Source: G963666535 sp963666535
Lineage (GTDB): Bacteria > Bacillota > Clostridia > Oscillospirales > Oscillospiraceae
Assembly: GCA_963666535.1 (NCBI GenBank)
Contig: OY762913.1
Span: 434,001-498,000 of the forward strand
Direction: 5' to 3'
Length of the DNA: 64,000 nucleotides
This document shows positions 24,521-34,496 of this stretch, piece after piece. Both the position numbers and the translations under genes were made by a program. Under the pieces are notes generated by a model. That model saw only the letters and a program-made list of their open reading frames with translations. It was not told the DNA's origin and ran no database searches. Position 1 is the first letter of the stretch. Each line of letters starts with the position of its first letter.

Positions 24521-26299
24521 TTGAGCAACGGAAAGATCGTAAAGGTCTCCGGGCCGCTGGTGGTTGCCACCGGTCTGGCGGAGGCCAACATGGCCGACGT
24601 GGTCCGTGTGGGCGAGCAGCGTCTGATTGGTGAGATCCTTACCATGAACGGCGACTCTGCCGCCATTCAGGTCTACGAGGAGACCTCCGGCCTTGGCCCC
24701 GGCGCCGAGGTCGTCACGACCGGATCCCCCCTGTCTGTGGAACTGGGGCCGGGTCTAATCGAAAATATCTATGACGGCATCCAGCGTCCGCTGGAGAAGA
24801 TCATGGAAAAGGTGGGGGGCAACAACCTGCCCCGCGGCGTGGAAGTTCCCGCGCTGGACCATGATAAGAAGTGGGATTTTGTTGCCACCATCCAGGTCGG
24901 CACCAAGGTCGTGGGCGGCGATATTATCGGCACTGTGCAGGAGACCGCCTCTATTGTCCACAAAGTCATGATTTCCCCCAACATGAGCGGCACCATCACG
25001 GACATTAAAAGCGGCTCCTTTACCGTTTTGGACACGGTGGCCACTCTGAAAAAGGACGACGGCACCGAGGTGGGCGTCACCATGATGCAGAAATGGCCTG
25101 TCCGTGTGGGCCGACCCTATAAGCGCAAGTACACCCCCGTCAAGCCCTTAAGCTCCGGCCAGCGTATCGTCGATACGATGTTCCCCGTGGCAAAGGGCGG
25201 CACCGCCGCTATCCCCGGCCCCTTCGGCTCCGGCAAGACGGTGATGCAGCACGCACTGGCGAAGTGGTCCGACGTGGATATCGTGATCTACATCGGCTGC
25301 GGCGAACGCGGCAACGAGATGACCGACGTTTTGCGCGAGTTTCCCGAGCTGGTCGACCCCCGTACCGGCGAGTCGCTGATGAAGCGGACCGTGCTGATCG
25401 CCAACACCTCCGATATGCCCGTGGCCGCCCGTGAGGCGTCCATTTACACTGGCATCACCATCGCGGAGTATTTCCGTGACATGGGTTATGACGTGGCTGT
25501 TATCGCCGACTCCACCTCCCGTTGGGCCGAAGCATTGCGTGAAATGTCCGGCCGACTGGAAGAGATGCCCGGCGAAGAAGGTTACCCCGCGTACCTGTCC
25601 TCCCGTCTGGCTCAGTTCTACGAGCGTGCCGGCTGTGTCTCCTGCCTGTGCAGTGAGCAGGACCGCCGCGGCAGCCTGACCGCGGTTGGTGCGGTTTCCC
25701 CTCCCGGCGGCGACTTGTCCGAGCCCGTTTCCCAGGCCACCATGCGTATTGTCAAGGTGTTCTGGTCTCTGGACGCATCCCTGGCCTATCGCCGTCACTT
25801 CCCCGCCATTAACTGGCTGAACTCCTATTCTCTGTATCTGGACTCTCTGAAACCCTGGTATGATGAGACGCTGGGCAAGGAATTCTTGCAAAACCGCGAA
25901 TGGGCCATGGCTGTTCTTCAGGAGGAAGCCTCTCTCAACGAGATCGTCCAGCTGGTCGGTAAAGACTCCCTGTCTCCCAAGGATCAGATTACCCTGGAGA
26001 CCGCGAAGATGCTCCGCGAGGACTTCCTGCAGCAAAACTCCTTTGTGGATGTCGATTCCTTCTCCGAGTATGACCGTCAGAAAAAGATGATGCAGCTGAT
26101 TCTGGACTACGACAAGCAGTGCCGCGAGGCCTCTGCCAAGGGTGCTGATGTCAACGCGCTGTTTGGCATCGAAGCCCGCGTGGGCATCGGCCGCGCCAAG
26201 GGCGTGCCCGCCGACCAGTATGTGACGGTTTACGCCGACCTCGCCAAGCAGATGCGGGCGCAGATCGATGCCATTGCCGCAAAGGGAGGTCTTGACTGA
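24521..26299 (+). CDS. ntpA: V-type ATPase catalytic subunit A
   Basis: A 592-residue catalytic subunit. P-loop GPFGSGKTV is at about residues 230-238, the catalytic glutamate region GCGERGNEM follows, then DSTSRWAEALREMSGRLEEMPGEEGYPAYL, all diagnostic. The non-homologous bulge (about 110-190) typical of V/A-type A subunits is present. TTG start with GAAAGAAGG upstream. The stop overlaps subunit B's ATG (TGATGA). Confidence 0.96.
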   Translation: MSNGKIVKVSGPLVVATGLAEANMADVVRVGEQRLIGEILTMNGDSAAIQVYEETSGLGPGAEVVTTGSPLSVELGPGLIENIYDGIQRPLEKIMEKVGGNNLPRGVEVPALDHDKKWDFVATIQVGTKVVGGDIIGTVQETASIVHKVMISPNMSGTITDIKSGSFTVLDTVATLKKDDGTEVGVTMMQKWPVRVGRPYKRKYTPVKPLSSGQRIVDTMFPVAKGGTAAIPGPFGSGKTVMQHALAKWSDVDIVIYIGCGERGNEMTDVLREFPELVDPRTGESLMKRTVLIANTSDMPVAAREASIYTGITIAEYFRDMGYDVAVIADSTSRWAEALREMSGRLEEMPGEEGYPAYLSSRLAQFYERAGCVSCLCSEQDRRGSLTAVGAVSPPGGDLSEPVSQATMRIVKVFWSLDASLAYRRHFPAINWLNSYSLYLDSLKPWYDETLGKEFLQNREWAMAVLQEEASLNEIVQLVGKDSLSPKDQITLETAKMLREDFLQQNSFVDVDSFSEYDRQKKMMQLILDYDKQCREASAKGADVNALFGIEARVGIGRAKGVPADQYVTVYADLAKQMRAQIDAIAAKGGLD

Positions 26300-27675
26300 T
26301 GATTAAGGAATATCGTACGATCCAGGAGATCTCCGGTCCTCTGATGGTCGTAAACAACGTGGATGGCGTCACCTATGACGAGCTGGCTGAGATCCAGCTG
26401 ACCGACGGTTCCATCCGTCGCTGCAAGGTGCTGGAGGTCAACGGCGACAAAGCCGTTGTCCAGCTGTTCGAAAGCTCCGCCGGGATTAACCTGGCACAGT
26501 CTAAAATCCGCTTTTTGGGGCATCCTCTGGAACTGGCCGTGTCCGGCGATATGCTGGGCCGTGTGTTCAACGGCATGGGCCGTCCCATCGACGGCGGACC
26601 CGACATCCTGGCCGAGACCCACAAGGACATCAACGGTCTCGCCATGAACCCTGCCGCCCGCGATTACCCCAACGAGTTTATTCAAACCGGTATTTCCACC
26701 ATTGATGGACTGAACACCCTGGTGCGCGGCCAGAAACTGCCCATCTTCTCGGGTTCCGGTCTGCCCCATGCCAATCTGGCGGCACAGATTGCCCGTCAGG
26801 CCAAGGTGCTGGACGGCGCCTCTAACTTCGCCGTTGTGTTCGCCGCCATCGGCATCACCTTCGAAGAGTCCGAGTTCTTTGTGCAGGAGTTCCGCCGTAC
26901 CGGCGCGATCGACCGCACCGTGCTGTTCACAAACCTTGCAAACGACCCTGCCGTCGAGCGTATCGCCACCCCCCGTATGGCGCTGACCGCCGCCGAGTAT
27001 CTGGCCTTTGAGAAGGATATGCACGTTCTGGTTATCCTGACCGATATTACCAACTACGCCGAGGCTCTACGCGAGATTTCCGCGGCCAAGAAGGAAGTTC
27101 CCGGCCGTCGTGGTTATCCCGGCTATCTGTATACCGATCTTGCGACGATGTACGAGCGCGCCGGCCGCCAGCTGGGCAAGAAGGGCTCCATCACCATGAT
27201 CCCCATCCTGACCATGCCCGAGGACGACAAGACCCACCCCATCCCCGACCTGACCGGCTATATCACCGAGGGTCAGATCATCCTCTCCCGCGAGCTGTTC
27301 CGCAAGGGCGTCAATCCGCCTGTGGATGTGCTGCCCTCTCTGTCCCGTCTGAAGGATAAGGGAACCGGCGAAGGCAAAACCCGTGAGGATCACGCCGGCA
27401 CGATGAACCAGCTGTTTGCCGCTTATGCGACCGGTAAAGAGACCAAGGAGCTGATGTCCATTCTGGGCGAGGCCGCGCTGTCTCCCACCGATCTGCTGTA
27501 CGCCAAGTTTGCGGACGAGTTTGAAAAGCGCTATGTCACGCAGGGCGCCGATGAAAACCGCTCCATTCAGGAGACGCTGGATTTGGGCTGGGAACTGCTG
27601 TCGATCCTGCCGACCTCTGAGCTGAAGCGAATCAAGCCCGAGATGATCGAGAAGTATCTCCCGAAAAAAGACTAA
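26299..27675 (+). CDS. ntpB: V-type ATPase regulatory subunit B
   Basis: A 458-residue non-catalytic subunit that alternates with A in the head. It lacks a P-loop; FSGSGLPHANLAAQIARQA stands where A has its P-loop, and DITNYAEALREISAAKKEVPGRRGYPGYLYTDLATMYERAG is the B-type signature. Its ATG overlaps the A stop by one base. Confidence 0.96.
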   Translation: MIKEYRTIQEISGPLMVVNNVDGVTYDELAEIQLTDGSIRRCKVLEVNGDKAVVQLFESSAGINLAQSKIRFLGHPLELAVSGDMLGRVFNGMGRPIDGGPDILAETHKDINGLAMNPAARDYPNEFIQTGISTIDGLNTLVRGQKLPIFSGSGLPHANLAAQIARQAKVLDGASNFAVVFAAIGITFEESEFFVQEFRRTGAIDRTVLFTNLANDPAVERIATPRMALTAAEYLAFEKDMHVLVILTDITNYAEALREISAAKKEVPGRRGYPGYLYTDLATMYERAGRQLGKKGSITMIPILTMPEDDKTHPIPDLTGYITEGQIILSRELFRKGVNPPVDVLPSLSRLKDKGTGEGKTREDHAGTMNQLFAAYATGKETKELMSILGEAALSPTDLLYAKFADEFEKRYVTQGADENRSIQETLDLGWELLSILPTSELKRIKPEMIEKYLPKKD

Positions 27676-27687
27676 GGGGGGAGAACA

Positions 27688-28401
27688 ATGGCTTCTACCA
27701 CCATTAACCCCACCAGAATGGAGCTCACACGTCTGAAGGGCCGCTTGAAGACCGCCGTCCGCGGTCACAAGCTGCTCAAGGACAAGCGGGATGAGCTGAT
27801 GAAACAGTTTATGGACGTGGTGCGGGAAAACAGAGCTCTCCGCCAAAAGGTGGAGGAGGCCCTGATGCGGGCCCACGGCTCGTTTACCGTGGCCTCTGCG
27901 CTGATGTCCTCTGAAATGCTGGAGCAGTCGCTCATGTATCCCAAGCAGAGCGTGGAACTGGGCATGGGTTTCCAGAACATCATGTCCGTCAACGTGCCCC
28001 ACTATGAGTTTAAGACCAAGAGTGAGGCCGCCGGCGAGGTGTACCCTTACGGCTTTGCCGCCACCTCTGGCGAACTGGATGACGCCGTGGACGCACTGTC
28101 TTCCGTGTTCCAGGATATGCTGAGACTGGCGCAGATCGAAAAGACCTCGCAGTTGCTGGCGGAGGAGATCGAAAAGACTCGCCGCCGCGTCAACGCACTG
28201 GAGTATGTGAAGATTCCCAGTATGCAGGAAAGCATTAAGTATATCTCCATGAAGCTGGACGAGAACGAGCGCTCCAACACCATTCGTTTGATGAAGGTGA
28301 AGGATATGATCCTCAAGGCAAGCCTTGAGGAGAAACGGGCGCAGGATGCCAAGGCAATCAAGGCGTTCGGCGGTCATCAGGCAAGCCCCAGTCAGGCCTA
28401 A
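27688..28401 (+). CDS. ntpD: V-type ATPase central shaft subunit D
   Basis: A 237-residue coiled-coil subunit: NPTRMELTRLKGRLKTAVRGHKLLKDKRDELM near the start and TRRRVNALEYVKIPSMQESIKYISMKLDENERSNTIRLMKVKDMI near the end form the antiparallel coil that rotates inside the head. GGGGGGAG precedes the ATG. It is the last gene of the operon and is followed by a strong repeat-type terminator. Confidence 0.94.
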   Translation: MASTTINPTRMELTRLKGRLKTAVRGHKLLKDKRDELMKQFMDVVRENRALRQKVEEALMRAHGSFTVASALMSSEMLEQSLMYPKQSVELGMGFQNIMSVNVPHYEFKTKSEAAGEVYPYGFAATSGELDDAVDALSSVFQDMLRLAQIEKTSQLLAEEIEKTRRRVNALEYVKIPSMQESIKYISMKLDENERSNTIRLMKVKDMILKASLEEKRAQDAKAIKAFGGHQASPSQA

Positions 28402-28819
28402 AGCGGAGTTTTGACCAGAAATTGACCAAGACTACGTTGTGACAAAAAGAGAACAGGCGGTATTCCCAAGACTCGTTGGGAATACCGCCTGTTTTATTGT
28501 TTAAGAAAATGGCAAGAGCAAGAAGAATTTCATTTGTTACATTTTTCACCGAAATTGACTGTTTTGCGGAATAAACGTGACTTTCTATCAAGAATGTGGT
28601 ATTCTAACAGTATAAATGACTAGGTTGATTTTTCAACATCGTCTGTGGGAATGCATGTTCCTCATTAAACCGGAAAAATAGCTCATTGGACTTCATTTGG
28701 CGCCGCCCTCCATTTTATACGGTGAAAGCATTCTCATATCCGCGCACCACCACAGCAACCGCGAAAACAAAGTTTGGTGACCTGTCACTCAATGTAGGAT
28801 TTAAAGAGGAGGTGGAAGA
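28402..28819. other. Gap between V-ATPase operon and cheX
   Basis: It contains hairpin repeat copy 1 (28452-28493), a candidate promoter (GTGACT at 28577-28582, 17 bases, TATTCT at 28600-28605), and a 200-base leader before cheX in which nothing else is recognised. Confidence 0.5.
28452..28493 (+). terminator. V-ATPase operon terminator; hairpin repeat family copy 1
   Basis: An exact 18-base stem (left arm AACAGGCGGTATTCCCAA) with loop GACTCG, flanked by AAAAAGAG and TTTTATT. The same arms recur at 29391, 34295 and 36356. Confidence 0.9.
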
Positions 28820-29281
28820 ATGGATGTAAAACATGTCGATCCGTTTGTAAACTCTTTTACCTCCGTAATGCCTCAATTAGGGTTTGAGAATGTGCAAATG
28901 GGCAAATTAAGTGCCAAAGGGGACCAAGTCATAAGCTCAGGGATCATAATTGTAGTAGGGATCGTTGGTGCAATCAGAGGCAATGTCATATATGCGATCG
29001 GTATGGAGCAGGCAAAAAAAATAGCATCAACCATGATGATGGGCATGCCGGTAGACGAATTTGACGATATGGCAAAAAGCGCCTTGTCGGAACTGACTAA
29101 TATGTTAACGGCAACCGCAGCAACCTGCTTTTCCAACATCGGAGTTCAGCTTGACATTTCCACGCCCACCATGCTTCAGGGAGAGAATATATCAGTCAAT
29201 GTGAACACAGATAAGATCCTTTGTATACAGCTATTTGCAAATGAGATTCCGATTGAAATCAATATCGCGTTTGAGACTTAA
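28820..29281 (+). CDS. cheX: CheX-like chemotaxis phosphatase
   Basis: A 153-residue protein with the CheC/CheX fold. The active-site helix SALSELTNML at about residues 91-100 has the E-x-x-N pair that removes phosphate from CheY-P, and MDVKHVDPFVNSFTSV is the typical CheX start. GAGGAGG precedes the ATG. It stands alone, with a chemoreceptor pair 3 kb downstream and no cheA, cheY or flagellar genes in the window. Confidence 0.85.
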   Translation: MDVKHVDPFVNSFTSVMPQLGFENVQMGKLSAKGDQVISSGIIIVVGIVGAIRGNVIYAIGMEQAKKIASTMMMGMPVDEFDDMAKSALSELTNMLTATAATCFSNIGVQLDISTPTMLQGENISVNVNTDKILCIQLFANEIPIEINIAFET

Positions 29282-29390
29282 AGTAACTTCACTAATGTAC
29301 TTTCTTCAATCGTAAGCACAAAGGACAGACAGCAAAGATTAAAAGAAAACTCAATTATTTGCCCGACATCGGGATCATGTTGTGGTCAAA

Positions 29391-29429
29391 AGAGAACAGG
29401 CGGTATTCTTGGAATACCGCCTGTTCTCT
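29391..29429. terminator. Hairpin repeat family copy 2, between convergent genes
   Basis: AGAGAACAGGCGGTATTC pairs exactly over 18 bases with its complement around a three-base loop. It lies between cheX and the convergent ABC permease gene, so it can end both transcripts. Confidence 0.88.
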
Positions 29430-29454
29430 TGCCTTCTCAAAATAAGAAAGAATT

Positions 29455-31026
29455 TTATCGCCGCAGCGTAAAGGTCTTTGGCGCAAGCCTGTATGCCAGG
29501 ATCAAGGCGGCGGCGATATACACCATGCAAAAAGCGGAAATCGCCGTGCCGAAAATGAGGGTAGGCACTTCCTTGCCGATGGCAATATAGCAAATGACAT
29601 AGGTGAGTGAATTTGCAATGGTAAAGATGCTGCTTTTCATTTCGAGATTCATATTGTAAGGCTGCAAAAGATAATACAGCACCATGTTGTGCACCGAAAA
29701 AAACACCGACATGGCGATGATGGAGACGAACAGCAGCACATAATGAAGCGGGTTGCTCGTTCCGCCTGTAAGCCATAGCAAAAGGGGCAGCCCCAGTGCA
29801 ATCACCACAGCAGGCATCAAGTTAATCCATATGACGGATTTTAGCCGCGCGGTAAACAGGAACAGAAGCGCTTGGGGCTGCCTGTAAAACCGGTAGGTAA
29901 GCATACTGTGGTCGCAGTTCATAAACATGGCCTGGGTGATGACCTTCCCGCGATTAATAAAGTACATGACGAACAGAAAGTAAGGTAAATAGGTCAACAT
30001 CAGCTTGTTTATTTCTGGTTTTAACTCAGGGAAAAACAGACAACCAGCAATCGTAAGCACAAGCACCGCAAGGCAAATCAAGGTGATGCGCTTGGCCGAT
30101 TTTGTCAGCAGCCTGCTGTGCCGCTTTACAAAAAGTTCATGGAAATACCGGTAGCCGCTTTTGCTGCTTGTCGCCGCCAAATCCATTTTCTTTTGATACG
30201 CTTTTTGCGTAACCCCCGCAACCTTTTCTTTGCTGTTCATGGAAAAGAGATCCGGGGTCAGAAGGCCCTTGTAAACCGTTCTGTATTGGGGGAATTTCAG
30301 CACATACCGAAAGGAGAACACGGCCCCAAAAGCGGCAACAGCAGACAGGGCGAGAAAAGCAGCTTCGTTCATCGCATAGCCGAGAAACGGCGAAAGATAG
30401 GCCGAAATCAGCGCCACGCCCACGCCGACCCAGACAACAGGTGCGGGCAGACCTTCACTTCTTGCACGACCAGTTCTGGAAAAATCGTGAAGCGCGAGGG
30501 CAGTAACGATCAGTTTGACGGAAATTACAAAAAGCGGCATGACAAGACAGACCGCGACATGCACCCCAGAAAGCAACCCGAACAGCAGCGAAAATGGCAA
30601 GAATCCAACGGCCACTTTCAAAAGAAAGTAGAAATAGTTTGACAGGGTAAATTCACGTGCGTTCATTCTCATGAGAAACATGGCGTAATACTTGTCTTTG
30701 GATGGATTGAATATCTGTGTATTCAGAAAACCGCCCACGATCGTAAGGAAGAAAAAAATGTGTATAAAGCTGTTCGCAGCGCTGCTTTTCATAAGGCCTG
30801 CGGCCAAAAAGACCATAAGCAGCAGATAAAGCAGCTTACCCAAAAAGAGCGAAATAACCTCCCACACGACACTGAGGATATTGGCAAACCGTTTCAGCGA
30901 AGAATTCCCGTAGAGCGAGGCCGGCAGCACTTTTTTGATGACAGGAATGGATTTGAGCGAATAAATGATGCCGTTGGTCATGTAGGTGTTTTTCAGTCGG
31001 AAGGATATGAGAAAGGTGTCAATCAT
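29455..31026 (-). CDS. ABC transporter permease
   Basis: A 523-residue polytopic membrane protein with about twelve hydrophobic segments (for example LYLLLMVFLAAGLM, FFLTIVGGFLNTQIF, LFLFTARLKSVIWINLMPAVVIALGLPLLLWL). The ATG at 31026 with GGGGTG upstream overlaps the ATPase stop by eight bases; a GTG nine bases earlier is less likely. No permease family name is certain. The layout, two large halves without an EAA loop, fits exporters of lipids, peptides or proteins such as EcsB-type proteins. Confidence 0.8.
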   Translation of the reverse strand: MIDTFLISFRLKNTYMTNGIIYSLKSIPVIKKVLPASLYGNSSLKRFANILSVVWEVISLFLGKLLYLLLMVFLAAGLMKSSAANSFIHIFFFLTIVGGFLNTQIFNPSKDKYYAMFLMRMNAREFTLSNYFYFLLKVAVGFLPFSLLFGLLSGVHVAVCLVMPLFVISVKLIVTALALHDFSRTGRARSEGLPAPVVWVGVGVALISAYLSPFLGYAMNEAAFLALSAVAAFGAVFSFRYVLKFPQYRTVYKGLLTPDLFSMNSKEKVAGVTQKAYQKKMDLAATSSKSGYRYFHELFVKRHSRLLTKSAKRITLICLAVLVLTIAGCLFFPELKPEINKLMLTYLPYFLFVMYFINRGKVITQAMFMNCDHSMLTYRFYRQPQALLFLFTARLKSVIWINLMPAVVIALGLPLLLWLTGGTSNPLHYVLLFVSIIAMSVFFSVHNMVLYYLLQPYNMNLEMKSSIFTIANSLTYVICYIAIGKEVPTLIFGTAISAFCMVYIAAALILAYRLAPKTFTLRR

Positions 31027-31726
31027 GATCTTCACCCCTGAGTGCCGAAATGATCTTATCCTTAAATGCCTCGTTATTGAGATTTTCTTTTTCTATCTCC
31101 GCCAGAACGCCGTCGTTTAGGATTACGACCTCGTCGCACAGATCCAGCGCAAGCTCCATGATATGAGTAGAAAAGATGATAATGTGGTCTTTTTTCATTT
31201 GGCGCAGTAGCTTTTTCATCTCGTCGGCAACCACAACGTCAAATGAGGTCAGCGGTTCGTCCAGCAGTAAAATGCTGGGATTTGCGATGAAGCATACCAG
31301 CATTTGCATCTTGTTCTTCATGCCATGGGAATAGTCCTTCAAAAGCCGATCCCGATCCTCGCTGTCAATCTTTACAAAATCAAAATATTCGTCAATGGTT
31401 TTGATGTCGGAAATTTTCTTCCTGTTGATGTCAAGAAAGAATTTTAAAAACTCCCGGCCTGTTAAAAACTCCGGAACCACCGGCGTGGATAGAACGTATC
31501 CAATATCGTCTGGACAAACCGCTCTCTGCATCCCGTTTTCTTCGAGAAGAATCGAGCCGCCCTCCATCTTCAAATCCTCGTTCATGCAGTTAAACAGGGT
31601 GGTTTTGCCCGCACCGTTTCTGCCGAGAAGCCCGTAGATGTTTCCCGTTTCAAACGAGAAACTTGCGCCCCGCAAAACTTCTTTTTTGTCAAAGGTCTTT
31701 GCTATGTTGCTCAAAATGAGTTTCAT
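31019..31726 (-). CDS. ABC transporter ATP-binding protein
   Basis: A 235-residue ATPase: Walker A GRNGAGKTT at about residues 34-42, Walker B ILLLDEP near 150, and switch His in IIFSTH. The signature loop is YSHGMKNKMQM in place of LSGGQ, as in many single-domain exporters of the CcmA/EcsA type. It pairs with the permease encoded next, with overlapping genes. The substrate is unknown. Confidence 0.9.
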   Translation of the reverse strand: MKLILSNIAKTFDKKEVLRGASFSFETGNIYGLLGRNGAGKTTLFNCMNEDLKMEGGSILLEENGMQRAVCPDDIGYVLSTPVVPEFLTGREFLKFFLDINRKKISDIKTIDEYFDFVKIDSEDRDRLLKDYSHGMKNKMQMLVCFIANPSILLLDEPLTSFDVVVADEMKKLLRQMKKDHIIIFSTHIMELALDLCDEVVILNDGVLAEIEKENLNNEAFKDKIISALRGEDHD

Positions 31727-32114
31727 GTCCTACATTCCTTTTCTGATGATTGCCGCTAATTACTTGCAAGCCCGCCATAAAGTCAATTGCTTTTGCATGG
31801 ATTTTTATGGCTGTAACAATCAACGCTATTTTATTATAACGCATGATAGCGTGTGAGACAAACTTGAATCTGGGAGAAAAAATGTGTTTCCCCCCTTTCC
31901 GCAAGGATTGGCCCGAAAAACGGGGCAATTTGTTGTGTTTTTTGCGGCGAGTATGCTTTTTGCGGTAATTTTTTGGTAATTTGTTACATATTCCCCGGCC
32001 CTTTGCCCTCATTTTTTCTCTCTCGCTTTCGGTAGGCGGATGCCCGTATGACTCATTTTTTGTCGTAATGCGTCGATATGTATAGTAGCACGTTCCGGAA
32101 GAAAGGGAGTAATC
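31727..32114. other. Divergent gap between ABC transporter and chemoreceptor
   Basis: A 388-base region, GC-poor. GTCGATAT at 32072-32079 resembles the -10 box of motility sigma factors (GCCGATAT), which would suit a chemoreceptor, but the -35 is poor. Nothing else is supported. Confidence 0.35.
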
Positions 32115-34175
32115 ATGATGCGTAACAAAAACTTAGGCAACAAAACGGGAATTGGCCATAATAAAAGTCTTCTTGGGAAAATGATGTTATCCATTGGCGG
32201 CGCGGTTGCCGTTGTAGTTTCCATTATGATTGTAGTGATTCTTTTTACGTTAAAGTACTCCGTGGATCAATTGACCACAAAGCAACTAGTCTCTGACTCA
32301 CAAGCGGCATCCTATCAAATTAGCAGTTACTTTTCCAAGTACACAGAGATCACGGATCAGATGGCTGCAAATTCTCAGTTTGAAACCCTGTTTTCCAAAA
32401 CCACTCCGGGCATAATCCTCACAAGCGCCGAGGGATTTGGGGATGTAAAACGCACATTGGAAAACGTACAAAAGTCGGATGCGGAGAACATTGTCGTGGC
32501 CTGGATCTCTGATATTGATTCCAGCCAGTTCACACAATCCGATGGCTATTTATCCGGCCCTGATTGGGATATCACGATAAGGCCCTGGTACCAGCAGGTT
32601 GTGGAGGCACAGAAGACTGTGATTACAGAACCCTATCTGGATACGGCCTCGAAAAAATGGATTGTCAGCGTTGTTACACCGGTTTATCAAACAGGTACAA
32701 AAACCATGCTTGGCGTTACCGGGGTGGATTTTTCCCTGGATAACCTTTATGCAATGGTCAGCGGCTATGAGCTTGGCGACACAGGGTTCTATATGCTGGC
32801 AACGGCTGCGGGACAATTGCTTTATCACCCCGATGAAACCTTACGGGATAAGAGCATAACCGAAGCGGGCCTGTCCGAAAACATGGTGGAGGCGATCACC
32901 AATAAGACCGATGGCCAAATCACGTATACTGCCATGGGGCAAACGAACTATGGATATGTTTCTGCCATTGGCGATACCGGTTGGACGGTTTCCACAGGCC
33001 TACCAGAACAAGAGTTTAATGAAACCTTTCATACCGTTTTCATGTCTGTTCTCATCATTTTCCTGATTGCGCTTCTGATCATGGCGCTGGTGATTACATT
33101 GGTATCCCGGAGCATTACGAATCCGCTGAAGAAGCTTAAGAACACGGCACAGGAAATAGCGGATGGAAATTTGAACGTACAGGTGGCGGCAACCTCCACC
33201 GATGAAGTAGGACAGGTGGCGGAAGCGCTTTCCAAAACGGTGGATCGCCTCAAACAATATACCGCATATATTGATGAGGTTTCCGCGGTGTTGGATCAGA
33301 TTGCATTGGGGAATCTGGTGTTTCAGCTGCAGTGTGACTACGTTGGAAAGTTTTCTCAGATAAAATTGTCGCTGGAAAACATAAGGAGTACGCTGGCAAA
33401 CACATTTGTCGAAATCACGAATTCGGCGGACCTGGTTGCAAGCGGATCTGATCAGGTTGCATACGCGTCCCAGGCGCTGGCGCAAGGAGCCACCGAGCAG
33501 GCAAGCGCAATTGAGGAGCTGTCAGCCACCATCACCGAAATCGCGAGTCAGGTGAATACAAACGCAGACAACGCGGTTACCGCAAACCAACTGGCCAATG
33601 AATCCTCTGCGGAAGTGGAGCGGGGCAATGAGCGCATGCAGCAAATGTTAACCGCAATGAAAGAAATCAGCGATACCTCCGGTAAGATTGGAGCGATTAA
33701 TAAGACCATTGAGGATATCGCGTTCCAAACCAATATTCTGGCGCTAAACGCAGCGGTGGAAGCCGCACGTGCGGGTGCGGCCGGAAAAGGGTTTGCTGTG
33801 GTAGCCGAAGAAGTAAGAAATTTGGCGGGCAGAAGCGCCGAAGCCGCCAAAGACACAACGGCGCTGATCGAACTGTCCAAAAAGTCGGTTGAAAACGGCA
33901 CAAGAACGGCGGAAGAGACGGCACAATCCCTGACGAACATGATGAACAGCACGAAGAAAACAACGGAGCTAATCAGCAAGATTTCTGACGCATCCAGCGA
34001 ACAGGCCTCTGCGATCAGCCAGGTGACACAGGGGATTGAGCAAATTTCCACCGTCGTCCAAAGCAACACCGCCACCTCCGAGGAAAGCGCGGCATCCAGC
34101 GAAGAATTGAGCGCCCAAGCGCAAAATATGAAAAAGCTGGTGGATTATTTTAAGGTTGAGGACGCTCAGGCCTGA
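32115..34175 (+). CDS. Methyl-accepting chemotaxis protein with dCache amino-acid sensor
   Basis: A 686-residue receptor: membrane helix at 24-46, extracellular double-Cache domain to about 305, second helix at 308-332, HAMP, and a cytoplasmic signalling hairpin with IAFQTNILALNAAVEAARAG. In the membrane-distal Cache module R156, W158, Y174, D176 and D205 occur with nearly the spacing of the amino-acid-binding residues of Pseudomonas PctA (R-x-W, 16 residues, Y-x-D, then D). An amino-acid ligand is therefore inferred. It is followed by hairpin repeat copy 3. Confidence 0.92.
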   Translation: MMRNKNLGNKTGIGHNKSLLGKMMLSIGGAVAVVVSIMIVVILFTLKYSVDQLTTKQLVSDSQAASYQISSYFSKYTEITDQMAANSQFETLFSKTTPGIILTSAEGFGDVKRTLENVQKSDAENIVVAWISDIDSSQFTQSDGYLSGPDWDITIRPWYQQVVEAQKTVITEPYLDTASKKWIVSVVTPVYQTGTKTMLGVTGVDFSLDNLYAMVSGYELGDTGFYMLATAAGQLLYHPDETLRDKSITEAGLSENMVEAITNKTDGQITYTAMGQTNYGYVSAIGDTGWTVSTGLPEQEFNETFHTVFMSVLIIFLIALLIMALVITLVSRSITNPLKKLKNTAQEIADGNLNVQVAATSTDEVGQVAEALSKTVDRLKQYTAYIDEVSAVLDQIALGNLVFQLQCDYVGKFSQIKLSLENIRSTLANTFVEITNSADLVASGSDQVAYASQALAQGATEQASAIEELSATITEIASQVNTNADNAVTANQLANESSAEVERGNERMQQMLTAMKEISDTSGKIGAINKTIEDIAFQTNILALNAAVEAARAGAAGKGFAVVAEEVRNLAGRSAEAAKDTTALIELSKKSVENGTRTAEETAQSLTNMMNSTKKTTELISKISDASSEQASAISQVTQGIEQISTVVQSNTATSEESAASSEELSAQAQNMKKLVDYFKVEDAQA

Positions 34176-34496
34176 TGCAGTGACGGCGTAATTTTAACAG
34201 GGCAAGGACATGAAGTCCTGTGATCCCCGGCCAAGCTCTGAGGAGCATTTAATTTATTCGAACGAAGTTACCATGCTACGTACAAGCCCAAAAGAGAACA
34301 GGCGGCATTTCCAACGAACGGAGGGAACTGCCGCCTGTTTCCCTTTGCACTGTGACACGAAATAACGCTTTTTTGTTCGAAACCCGAAGAATGTTTTACA
34401 GTGCTGTTACGTTTTTTGCCCAAAATCCGATAATAAATACAGAGGCCACCCCCCACTCTCCTAACCGTTTCCGATTATCGTAAAGTGAGGTAAACT
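34176..34496. other. Gap between the two chemoreceptor genes
   Basis: It holds hairpin repeat copy 3 (34295-34343) and about 150 bases of leader before the second receptor. TCCGATTA at 34470-34477 faintly recalls a motility-type -10 box. Nothing else is seen. Confidence 0.4.
34295..34343 (+). terminator. Hairpin repeat family copy 3, after chemoreceptor 1
   Basis: GAACAGGCGGCA pairs with TGCCGCCTGTTT; the inner part is less perfect than in the other copies. It has the same AAAAGAG left flank. Confidence 0.8.

Noticed and set aside
27067..28377. A 436-codon minus-strand frame opposite V-ATPase subunits B and D
   Set aside because: It spans two well-defined genes on the other strand and lacks a start signal and recognisable domains.
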